Shown piece after piece: positions 38,399-49,946 of a stretch of 64,000 nucleotides of DNA. Location of the stretch: positions 248,001 through 312,000 of the forward strand of contig CAJNOJ010000080.1 of NCBI GenBank assembly GCA_905250025.1. Direction: 5' to 3'. The DNA is from Adineta ricciae. Taxonomy: Eukaryota > Rotifera > Eurotatoria > Adinetida > Adinetidae. Positions within the stretch are counted from its first letter, which is position 1; each line of letters begins with the position of its first letter. The position numbers were made by a program, and so were the translations under genes. The notes under the pieces were generated by a model, which searched no databases, was not told the DNA's origin, and saw only the letters and a list, made by a program, of their open reading frames with translations.

Positions 38399-41300
38399 CT
38401 AGAAAATAAACAAGAATTGTTAATTCCTCAAGTCTGTTTCATGACGAGTGAAAAGCGAAAAAAGACGAGAAGTGCATGCATGACGAACTGATTACAAACG
38501 GGAGTTAATCGTCTTCGGGATGGCCGGCAACGAATGTCACCGTTGGTGTATCATTGGATTTTCGTTTGTTCTTTAGACGTGAATGTGCAGCCTACAAGCA
38601 ATAACGTGCATATGTTAATTATTTGACGAATGATTTTGTCAATTTGGAATGAAAAGTAAGAAAGAAACGAATGAAAAAGAAAGACTTTACATTTGAATCT
38701 AGTGCTGTTTCATCAGATGCGTGAGCTTCTGTGACGAAAATCAATGGAGTGCGTGATGGATCGGAATCGCTTGTTGGTGAATGAGAATTATCCATATAAT
38801 TTTGTTTTTGTGATGAATCTTTTATAACCTAGATGAAAGGGAGAAATGAATTTTTCATGCACAGTGAATATAAAAAAGATCAATTGTGTTTGCGTGTATC
38901 TTTCTCATGCATTTCTAAGTGAGAATCATCAGTTACCGACCGACCTCATCGATACTTCGCAAATCTTTTGTTGTGTTTCGAAACGGATTCATATCAAGGC
39001 TATCAAGCGCGGGCTGAAACGGATTTTCATGGAAAAGTCAATCAAAAATCGCCAAACAGATGACCTACTGTTAATGATTCGTCATTGTGAATGTCACTTG
39101 CTGATTTCGGTATATGAACATTTCGTGTCGCAGATAAACGACGAACGCGACCCATGTTCTTGCCTGGTAGAATATCATCCAACCAGAAGAGTTCTTCTTG
39201 TGTAAATACCTGATCCATTAGTTTACGCACGAAACATGTTGCAAGAACCTAAAAAACCGAGAAGTTCACTGAACATTTCCTTTCATCAAACGAGATTCTC
39301 ACCAATAATGGAAAACCGATAGCGATTGATTTCACGCTTTTGACCGCAAACATTCCAGCAAGGGAGATGATCTGGATACCTGTAAACAGGTGAACACGAC
39401 TGATACGAACATGACGTAAATACGGATGATCAGGTTGATGCTTTTGAGGCATAAATATCAATAAGACTCGATCGAAAATCTACGTAAAATGATTTGAGAT
39501 TTGAGAAAAATTCCGGCTGAATGTCACGTACTTGCATGTTACGAAGAGCCGAAACACCCATAAACATAAATACACCGTAAAGAACCGGCATTGGTATATA
39601 CTAAAACGAGAACATTCGTGTAGCATAAAGAAACAGATTATTTACTTCTTCTTTTCAGAGAGCAAATAACCATAAATAAGTAGAAAATTATGTGCACGAG
39701 AGAGATCAACATCCAGTCGTTTGTGGTGTAATCAGACATAAATTTCTTTTTGTCTACAAAGAAGATAGGCGCGAAACACTTACACTTAGGATTTTTGTGA
39801 AAAATACACTAAGTCCAGTTAATATGGCCATGAGAAGAGCACTGACGCGTTGTTCTCTGAAAATAAAAGAAACTTTTTTCGTTGAGTTTAAAGACGCAAT
39901 GATTTCTTACAGAATTCCTTCGAATTTCGGTTTTTCTCCTGGAGCTGTATTCTCGCTCATGATTTTCAGTGCATTGACATGTGTCAATGCCAGCACTGTT
40001 GCTGCGACAAACCAAGGTAAACCGAGCAATGACTGGATTAGAATTGTGATCGATAGAATGAACAAATCCAAATGATAACCAAGTTTTTTCTAAATAGAAA
40101 AAAAAGTAAATCTTTCGAAGAGTCATCCATTTGAAAGTTTACCTTTAATTTAAATTCTTTTCGATTAATGATAACAGCCGTGATCTGTTGATCCATAAAT
40201 ATTAATATAGTAGCAATCAGAGCTGGAACGATGGCTATCGGTATTGTCCAAATAGGATTCCGTCCGAAAAATGGTATCAGCCATCCGCGATCGTCCGGTC
40301 GCGTTGGTTTAAATTCCGTTGGTACTTTTAATTTCGGTGTATTCAGATGTAAATATGTATCCCACGCTGACATAAGTACAATAGCGATTAAGACAGAAAA
40401 ATCGCCAAGAATTGTTCGAATCTAAATAGAAATGTGCACATATTCTATTCCGAATGCTACGTTTGTCACTTACTTTCGTTGGAAAAAATGAGCTCTGTCG
40501 AAATTCTTGCAAAGTCATACAAATGAAGAAAGTAAAAAGAAAAAGAAGTACGCAAAACAAGAACACATTTGGTTGATAAACTGGTAATGAGCAACCTGGA
40601 CCCGAAATCTGTCCACCGGCTTTCTCGCACGCCATTTGAGCAGTTTTATTCAATGTTGTAGTATTCAATAAATAACTATTAGCACCAAGAATGGTTGTCC
40701 ATACTTTCTTCTGAGTTGTATTAAACATACATAAGCACGTATAGTTTAATGGCACATCTGCATCGTAATTAATTGGATATTTCTTTCGAAGACCGAATAT
40801 TTCTCGCACGGCATCATAAATGAAGATTAGAGCAACTAACGATGCAAAACAATCTTCAGTAAAACGTGTGATGTATTTGACGAGAAAGCTCAGATTGAAT
40901 GCGACAAAGATAAATAAGAGACAAAAGATCCAAACGCCAATCCATAAGCGAAATTCGAGAAAATTGACCTTATAATCCCTTGGAAAACAATACTATGCAA
41001 TTGAAATTACCTGTGACAAACAATCTCTCTCGTTACTTGCAAAGATGTTCGATGATACGTTCTAAAATTAACATCGGACCCGTTGCTGAAAGAACATTTA
41101 ACGGTTGACCAGAAAACAGTGCGTAAACAACACCACTAATTGACGCGGCGAGAATACATTCCATTGTAGCCTGAGAAAAACACATATCGTTTCATTTAGC
41201 TTTGATGAAATCATAAATGGAAGAAATGTTCTATTTTAAAGTTATTTTTAGATATTCAGTGCTTATCGAAGTATTGATGAACTCAATATTTTAGTTATTT

Positions 41301-44300
41301 CTAGATATGCTGACTTTCAAAATCGAGTTAGATGAGAAAGCATGTCAGCTGTTTGTCGGTATGTCAACATAAATAGTATTCACTAATGCGGTTTCGAAAA
41401 AATGGAATAATTGGACAAATATAAAAAAGTACAAAGCTTTCAAGTTTCTCATGGTTAATAATAGATATTTTGAAGAAAATTGAAGAGAAGACATGCAACT
41501 TACCATGTAATTTTCTGTTGCCGCACCGAGCATGCCACCAAATGCTACTACTGAGCAAAGACATACCAGATAGAGATAGAGTGTAGCGGCTATACATTGT
41601 AAACTAGCACAATCCGTGAAATCTGACGGATAAAACGGCAGTTTATTTCGTATGTCGACAAAAAGACCGTGAAACGGCCTAAAAGAAAAGAGTGTTCGAA
41701 GTTGATAAGAAAAGGAATATATTTAGTTACCTTTTCGATGCTACTAAATTCGGATCCGCATGTGGAGTTAAATCAATCTCTTCGACTTGTCCTGCTTTCT
41801 CCTCGGGTGCTTGAGATTGTCGTTCTTCCTACAAGAAACACATAGATCTATCACAAAGTTCGCCATTCAATGTTACTTTGCTCATGTATTTCGGTGGTGG
41901 CTCAATACGAATCGATGGATCCCATTCTGATGGTGGAATAACATATGTATCTTGCATAAATCGATCCATCATTTGCATAACGTCTTCGGAAGATCTAGCT
42001 GTGTATGCAAATTCCCTGCAGATATCATCAGTTAAAATCGTTGCCATTGTTCGTCCGATTTGTAATAGTTGTTTTTCGCTTTCCTCAGGACCAATGAGAA
42101 GAACGATAAAACGAGAGTAGAGTTTGATTTCAAGCATTCCTAGTAATTCAATAGCATTTTCCAAACGGACGAAGACAATAGTTTGTTCTTTAACGAAATC
42201 GACTGGACATATTAAGACCGATGCACCTTCTGTTTTTCGGCTGAGTTTTCGTTGTAATTTCGTATTATAATCCTAATGTCAATAAATTCTCCGTCAACTT
42301 TGTACAGATAAGGAAGAGAAGTACTTACCTTGGCGGACGGTGTTGTTGCTGTACCCGAATCGTCACGTTCGGTCAATACCATATCTTGATTTGACGGTTT
42401 ACTATTAATCAAACGCGGTGCTGACATATCCTGAGCGGTATCCGACTCATCATCTATTGGAAAAATAGAATTCATGCCGAAAGCTCGCAGAGTTTAAAAC
42501 AAACCTCGTCGGGAAAGACTGTTGATGACAAAACTTGGACTTGCATGAAGGCCTTGCTTTGTTAAACTGATAGAACTCGCCGTTTTTGTTACAGAACGTT
42601 TCTCATGATGATGAAAATGCGGCAAACCAAGAATCCAACTAAGCTTTTGCGCATGGGCCGTATCATCAAGATATTGAGCGTCGATCAATGCTTGAACAAT
42701 CGTTTCTACAAAGACGAAAGAGCGATAAATCTGACTTCGATGTACAAATTGCTTTTACGTGAAAGAAATGCTAAATCAATTGGTTGAACATTAAGTAAAA
42801 TAACTCCGGACGATATTAAATTCTTCAAATCTAGCAAAGCTGTTTGCATCAATGTTGCCACGTGTGGTTTCGACCAACGACCAAGAACACTTTCTGCTAT
42901 TTCTTCAAAACGTACCCAACTGAAAGAAATCAGGTAGAACATTAGTAAGAGTAATATTTGATCCTTACCGTGCTTTCTCTTTCCAATAAGCATACTCCCC
43001 ATCTTCAGATCGGCGAAGTACATCCAATTGACAGAATAATTGCGGCACATCCGTTTCTGTAAAACCCAAATGAAATGGCGATCGCGTTGGCTACGAAGAA
43101 GATGCAGAAAAAAAACCGGATAGTTCATTCAATGAAATCTTGAATACCTGTGGGCCAAAAATACTAGTCCTTTTCGACATCATCGATAAAATTTTATATG
43201 AATATTCAAATAAAAGATTAAAAGAGCAGCTGACTTTATTTTCTTGCCTCTGACCTTGACTAGCAATCCAAATATGTGGGTGTCCTTTCAATTACTCATG
43301 GCATCCTTGTAGATAAATTATCTTGACTCGTTTCATCAAAAGAAATATCTATGCGTGTTTTTCTTTGGAAAAATTTTCACTTAAAAGACAAATGCTTGCA
43401 GATGATTTCACCAGAGCAGTCGCGACTAGAAACTTACCTTACCTCTGTCGAACCGGTTGGATGTACTGGTTTCATCATGGTGTCCGTGTCCGAGTGACGC
43501 CGGTTGTTTACGCCTATGGAAAAAGAAGAAAGACAGAGAGAGATGAATATTCGTGAACGTGTTAATCCAGCAAATGATTTGAAAAAGTCTTCTCAAAGCT
43601 GTCAAAACGTCTATTTACCTGGAATACGAATGTGTGTAGAAAAGAAATTGGAAGATTATGATATACTTACTTCATTATATAGGTGTGTGAGCGTATATAT
43701 ATATTTATTTAATCGATCAACAAAATGAGAAGCTAAAAATCAGATGAAAATCCTTCTCTCTTTCTCTATGCGATCGAATGAAAAACAAAAAATGATCTTA
43801 AGCTTTATATACACATAAAGAAAAACTCTTAATCAAATATGTTATCAAACAAAAACGTCAATCGACGTCCTTTCGCCTCGGTTTCTTCTTCGTTATTTTC
43901 TTTGGTTTCAAATGTCCGCACTTGTCTTTGACATTCAATTGAAATTATTATCGACATTTTCCTTATCTTTCAAGCATTTACTTTCAAGAGAAATGTTTCG
44001 AATCTTAACAAATCAATTTCTACTACCTTTTACACAAACATTTTGTCGAATCGTCTTTTCATCTCTACACATAAGTCAAGAAAAGGTACCGAATTAAACA
44101 GTTTCTCAAGGTTAATGATCATTACCAATCCATTACTCAAATGCTAAGTATCAAAGCATAACCAACAACACATATATTTCATCTAATGAAACAACTCATT
44201 CTATTCTCATCAAAAGCTAATGTACTTTTAGCGATATTGCACGTTGAAAACACTTCCAAGTCAACACGGTACACATGAAATCCTAATCGAATCCTTTGAA

Positions 44301-44522
44301 ATTGTAATATGATAATGTGTACAATTATTCGAACAACGAAATTTCGTTCTTCAAGGCCGGACGAGTTTAGTCGATTACACTTAATCTTTAACTAAGAAGA
44401 AAAACATTTTCATCGCTCACGAGAGATATCTCGTCTAGATTAGAATGAGTACAGTGGAAGTGAATGTACTTACCATAAGGTATGGGTTGTAAATGTGTGT
44501 TAAACCGTCGATTGGAATCCAT
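38300..44522 (-). CDS. SLC4-family sodium-coupled bicarbonate transporter
   Basis: Plasma-membrane bicarbonate transporter. Start ATG 44522 (MDSNRRFNTHLQP), then VNNRRHSDTDTMM near 43480. The cytosolic domain shows LDVLRRSEDGEYAWKEKARW, RWSKPHVATLMQTALLDL and SSGVILLNVQPIDL, the core of SLC4 N-terminal domains. A PTS-EIIA-like section (LLGMLEIKLYSRFIVLLIGP) follows at about 42090. The extracellular loop has four cysteines (NYTCLCMFN, QMACEKAGG, GPGCSLP) with N-glycosylation sites, as in Na-coupled NBC members (SLC4A4-A10), then PNVFLFCVLLFLFTFF. After the last helices come FTQEELFWLDDILP (39180-39225) and a hydrophilic tail. The tail has two possible ends: exon 38505-38592 ending HPEDD-stop, or skipping it in phase 0 to exon 38300-38398 ending KPGATSV. 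Which ion is exchanged (Na/HCO3 alone or with Cl) cannot be told. Confidence 0.9.
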
Positions 44523-45184
44523 TGTCAAATACACTCAATGCTTCTCTTGTAAAGTTCTTTCCTGAAAATCAAAATCACTAATTATACGACAATATTTTTC
44601 TAACATACGAATATAAATAGATGATATGCTTTATACGGCCTTACCTGTGTCATTATCATTCGAGTGATCTTTTTCTCAATCGTCAAAAGGCACATTACAC
44701 TCACTGATTGACGTCAAACAATTATTTATATATATTTATTTTTTTTATTTCTCAGTTTACTAAGTTATTTTTATTCGACTGCCATGGCCAATGTTAGCTA
44801 GTAGGAAGCAAATGTGTCAATGCTAATAATCATCAAGTGATCATGTAATCGAATGATTTATTTCAAAGAAGAAAAAAAAAAAAGAAATTATAGTCATTCA
44901 AGTAGAAAAGCGTGGCTTCACATAGAGAAAACAATATTAGCATGGTTTTGAAAAGATTGTTTATCATGGAAGGGTGGAAGCGGAAAAAAATCCGACAAGA
45001 AGAGGAGTTTCACAACATGGTTTGTTTCATTCAAATCATTGGTATTGCTGCTGAAAATAGAACATAAAATCAGTTGAATGTCCATCATTCGTGTGTCAAT
45101 TGTAATAACTATAGGAGATATCATATTGCACTAAATGACATCGATTCAGTTTTATTTTCTAGAAAAGTGTGAAAATAAACATAT
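44523..45184. other. Intergenic between SLC4 start and PPP4R4 end
   Basis: About 660 nt, AT-rich. On the minus strand a TTGATTTTCAG acceptor lies about 40 nt before the SLC4 ATG, either a 5' UTR intron or a trans-splice site. No gene seen. Confidence 0.5.
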
Positions 45185-48100
45185 TCACTCGTCTTTTTGT
45201 TTCAAAATCGTTTTCATACATTTGATATTCTTTTTAATTGTCGTTTGATGTGGTATACGTGATGCTGTGCTGTCGACAAGTGATTGGCGACGCCGTTGTT
45301 TAGTCACAGATAATCGGCGATGTTGTTCATCCGACGACGGTTTCGATAATCGAGGACTTTTGACGGGTGGATTCGGCTTGTTTGATATCGTTGTATCTGT
45401 CAAACGTTTCGTTATTGCATATTGTTCATTGGACTTGTTCGATGAACGACGCGATGACGAATCTAGTTCATCGAGAAGTTCCTCTTCGTTTTCTTTATTT
45501 TGGTCGTTCTCATCATCGGACGAATGAGCTGAGAAGACTGAAATGGGCTTATAGGAACGAATTTGATCTAGCTGTAAGAGACCGTTATTGGCCAGATCAT
45601 GTAATGTGATCGTTTTCGAGGCGAGAAAACATTCCATCATCGTCTCAATTCTTGAGATAGATTGACGGTCAGCTGGTAGACGAAGAATAGATTTGATTTC
45701 GATTAGTAATGGAATAAATTGAATACGGACGTTGAGAACCGGATCGAATCCAATAGAAAGTACTGTTTCGAGAAAATTCTCTTTGAAAAAACGTTTCGAG
45801 TAATGTACAAGGATTTGCCGGCAAACTTTTATATACATAAGCCGCCATTGATAGGATTTATTCAATAGTAGATCAGTCTTTAGTTTTTGAAAGGCATTTT
45901 TTCTTACTGATCGACGAGGTATTTTTCGTAATGATTGAACATAACTATCCACGGCGACTTCACGAACACAGACTTGTCTCTACACAAAAAAAAATGAGAT
46001 AAGTGGAAGAACGAAAAACTGGAACCCTCTAATTACAGTAAATATACGTGAAAAGATACGCGGTAAGATTTTCGTTTGGATTAATTCACTTGATAATAAA
46101 CACGGTAGATGAACGAATGCTTGAAGACATAAAATATACGAACGCCATGAAAGCGTCATTTCAAATATCCGCCGTTCATATTCGAGAAGAGAGTTTACAA
46201 ATATTTCAGGATCAGGAACCTATTAAATATACAAACAACTTCGAAACTTTCTATCCCAGTCCCTCTCTTACTGCTGATGTTGAACAAATTGTTCCATTGA
46301 TAAAACCTTCGCTTTTATCTCGTGAAAAAATCTTAAAAATATCCAGCAAGTGTCTTGCTATTGCAAACATCACATCATGATTGGTATTCTCCAATAACAT
46401 CAGAAACCCATTCCAAATGATTGACACATCATTTTTCTCATTCTTATTACAATAGAGTTTGGCAAGCTAAAAATCAAGCCTATAGAAACGATATTGAACA
46501 AAAGCTTCAAAGAAATCTGTTCTACTTACAGTAATTATTGTCGATGGCATTGTTGAACAAATGTTCACGTCATTATCTTTACAAAAACGAAGAAATGTAT
46601 CTTCTAATTCCCTTGTGAATTGTTCATGGTCGAGATAATCGACGACTGACTGAAATAAGGAAGAAAATCGTTCATCGATCTGATGGAAAAGATATTTCCT
46701 ACCGTGAAATGTTTCGCACATGCTAAGCGGCAAGCTGGAATGTTCTACATATATAGAAATAGGATATTTGGAAAAGTGAAATTCAGTTATCATTTACTTT
46801 TTCTTGAGTTAGTCGTAGAAACATTTCTTGAATAAAACTGGCTTCATTAACATTAAAAACTTTTCAAGACAGAAAAGTATAAGATGAAAGACAATGTTTG
46901 TAGTTAGTTTTAACTTACTAGTAAACGCATGACATATCTCAGGAAGATGTACGGCGATACTTGTCAGAAATGTTGATGTTCTTGACGACAAACCAAATTT
47001 AACAAGAGAAGTGATCATTTCTCGAACTTGTTCATTCCATTTCGGCTCGTTTAATTCGTTGTGAAGTATCAACAATGATTCTAAACATGTTTGACGGACA
47101 GTCAGATTCTCATCTTTGGATAATATGACAAGTAATGGTAGAATTAATGTGGATACTTTATCAGACCTAAAACAAAATCTCTATCAGAGAATTCGATGTA
47201 TTCATGAAGAATTTACTCGAGTGATTGCGCAAGAATTGGTAGTTTCTCACAAGCAAGTGCACGAATATCAGCATTGGTATCGTTGATGAAATTCTTGAAT
47301 ACAGGTAGTAAACGATTTTCCACTCTAGAATCAAAGAAATGGTAAATGCTCGTCTTTTCCCGATTTTTATGTCATACGCTTGTGATGGTAATCGATATGA
47401 CAGTTTGGCTAGAATGATAGCTAAGCGATCGCGAACATATGAACCGTGTAGAATACGGTTGAAGATCAAATCGAGCAACTAAAATAGAATATTTTTCATG
47501 AGTCGAAATTATAACGAACATACCGAAGTGAATAATGTTGAACTTGGAAAGGCATCGATCGTATTGCATAGTGCTTGGCACCATATACCACCGAAATCTG
47601 ATTAGAAACAAGAATTTTCTCACGGGATGAGAATCATTCATCATTTACCTGTGGAAAAACGATTTGTAGTTGTCGGAAACAGAAATCCGCATATCATTTG
47701 TGAAAAGCAAGACATAAAGTCAGAATATGACAATGCTTGTTGTTGAATCATCAATACAATAGCTTCAGCACCAACTACGTGTTCTTCACTATCAACTGTC
47801 TGTTCAATGATTGCCTAAAACGATAAATCAATTAGGATTTTGTCCTCCGAATACACGAAACCTACTTTAAATTTCGGTAGTATTTGCTGTGAACCTTCAA
47901 CGGGATATGAAATTACAATCGATGGTACTGAACGAATGCCCGCTAGACGTTGAATATCCGATTGAGAACTAGATAGATACGAATAGAACTGATGAAATGA
48001 ATGTTAAGATACATACTCTAGCAATGCCAATGTTTTCGCAACTGGCGTAAGGTTTTCCGGAACTGTATGTGCTCGAATTTCTTCTGCAGTCTAAAGACAT

Positions 48101-48226
48101 ATTGATCTTGTTCAACGTGATTCAAACAATATGTTCCATTACTTTAGATTCCACGGCGATCTTTTCAAACCAATAATCGTTGAGATCATCCCGTCGGCGA
48201 TGATTCGTCGTGATATTTCGAGTCAT
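45185..48226 (-). CDS. PPP4R4: Protein phosphatase 4 regulatory subunit 4 (HEAT repeats)
   Basis: Many short-intron exons. Start ATG 48226 (MTRNITTNHRRRDD). The N-terminus continues EEIRAHTVPENLTPVAKTLA, parallel to EEI..LTVDEDL of vertebrate PPP4R4. The middle is HEAT-like helices. The 3' exon (45185-45952 and upstream) has WRLMYIKVCRQILVHYSKRF, then GFDPVLNVRIQFIPLL and ILRLPADRQSISRIETMM. These match the signature 'DPVxNVRxxLxxLLxxxKSxLxLPAD' of PPP4R4. A Ser/Arg-rich basic tail follows (RRRQSLVDSTASRI). PPP4R4 binds the PP4 catalytic subunit in the cytoplasm. The ATG lies 46 nt after the PIGV stop on the same strand, with a 3' splice site between. Confidence 0.82.
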
Positions 48227-48235
48227 TGATTAAAT

Positions 48236-48252
48236 CTACAAGAAAAATTCGA
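48236..48252 (-). promoter_or_regulatory. 3' splice (possible trans-splice) acceptor before PPP4R4
   Basis: Minus-strand AATTTTTCTTGTAG ends 9 nt before the PPP4R4 ATG and lies wholly inside the 46-nt gap after the PIGV stop. A cis intron ending here would have to start within PIGV coding sequence, so a spliced-leader acceptor is the simpler reading. Confidence 0.6.
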
Positions 48253-48272
48253 TACGTTGTTTACTGTATGGC

Positions 48273-49654
48273 TCATGTCCATGGTAAAAAATTTGAAAAA
48301 AGACAAATTCCAATAATCACGTAAGTCATATAATAATAGAAAAGAAATGTTTGTTTCTTAAATAAATAAAGAATTCTTCTAAGATTTCCATTTTTTATAT
48401 CGTCTTGTTTGAGTTGATCAGCCGAAATCAAATATAAGAATGGGCCGCTGGAAAAAAGAAAACGTGTTGCTACTTGTATGTGCATGACGAATAATGCAAA
48501 GCAACTTAAAAAAAGCATGTAAATAACGTGAGGAAGAAGATCTTTTCTCGCCAACCAAATATTGATTTTTTCGTCGGTTTTATTTGTAAATAAAAAATCG
48601 AACTTTCTCTTCCAGAGATCTGGTTTAATCAATTGAAACCAGGTGATTATCGATTTACTAATGAGAAGATAAACTGGAATAGCTAACAGAAAATTCGGGA
48701 TCTGTTTCCAAGTGTAATATTTCAAGAAACCAACATTCCAATACGTTTTTTGGACATATTGATACGAGAACGGGAGTATTTTTCGACACCATTCCGATGA
48801 GAAGTTACTTAATGGCATAGCCAAATCATTTTGAGAGCCATAGATTTGAAATTCGAAGGAAATTTTCTTTTCGAAACAATATTCTTTATATAAATAGTAT
48901 TGCGTCATAAAGAATGGGCAAATGAAGAGAATAAGATAGTATAATGGAAAGATTCGTCGTTGTCGTAGATAATAATAGACGATAAAAGCGAATGAAACGA
49001 TACCATTCGAACGTGTTGTCGAACCCAATGCAAAACATAAATACGAATAGAATACACGATGAGATTGTAAAAAATAATGACCTAATAATTGAGTGAATAG
49101 AAATAACGTTTCCGAATATGGAGCAATGAAAAATATCGTTGCTGGATTGATGATATAAAGTATTGCAGACCAATAAGCATGATTGGGTGTCAGATGATAT
49201 TTCAAAGCGATCTTATAAATTAAATATGTATTGCAAAATCCCAGAAAGAAGTTGATCAAAATTGAACTTAATAAATAAGAATTGGATTCTTGTAGAACTA
49301 ATTTCAATAAATAAGCAAATGGACGAATGAATACTAGTGGATATGTTGGAAAGAATGCAAGAGAATTTTCATAGATATAACCATATCTGGCTATGTGAAG
49401 GAAATGTACAGCATCCCAACGGCGTAAACCGGAGAAAAATCGTTCGATAGATGTGTCAACTAGTGTTTGATTTGCTGATGGCCATGACGGTGGGTAGAAA
49501 ACGTTCGCATCATGGTCAGGTATGATTATATTTGCAAAAAACTAAAGAATAAATATAGACATCGGGATCGATTTTCTTTCTCTAAACGAACTTGAAGGAG
49601 ATATTGTGCAAATCTAATTTGACAATAAATCCTTAGAAGTGATTGAATAATCAT
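48273..49654 (-). CDS. PIGV: GPI mannosyltransferase 2 (PIG-V)
   Basis: Two exons, 49654-49592 (MIIQSLLRIYCQIRFAQYLL) and 49541-48273, phase 0, giving 443 residues, near the family's usual size. ER multi-pass enzyme that adds the second mannose to the GPI precursor from dolichol-phosphate-mannose. Visible family marks: RRWDAVHFLHIARYGYIYEN with the WDxxHF motif in the first lumenal loop, then FFPTYPL, NPATIFFIAPYSETLF, GSTTRSNGI, and many hydrophobic helices. The C-terminal HIQVATRFLFSSGPFLYLI is also typical. A TTTTCTTTAG acceptor lies 20 nt before the ATG. It is divergent from BDP1 (292 nt between ATGs) and is the upstream partner of PPP4R4. Confidence 0.9.
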
Positions 49655-49946
49655 TTTTCAAGAATAATTGGTTACTAAAGAAAAGTAATGTGAAATTCGA
49701 TTTCGATTTTCAAAGTCAACATCTGATTGGTGGATGCGATGGACCAATGAAAGAGCTAAGTGCTATGGGGAAGTCATTTATGACTCAGAAACAGAAAAGA
49801 AAACGAGTGATGGTGAAATTTGTCTTTTTTCGCTTACCTATCGACGATCGTATTTTCTCATTGCGCAGTGATTGTTTTGATTCAATGCAGATTTAAGAAA
49901 ATAGAACTTTGAATGCGATTACAATTGAAATTTTTTCAGATATAGC

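Noticed and set aside
45267-45609. Plus-strand ORFs opposite PPP4R4
   Set aside because: Antisense shadows of the Ser/Glu-rich tail; Ser/Arg composition comes from the complementary codons.
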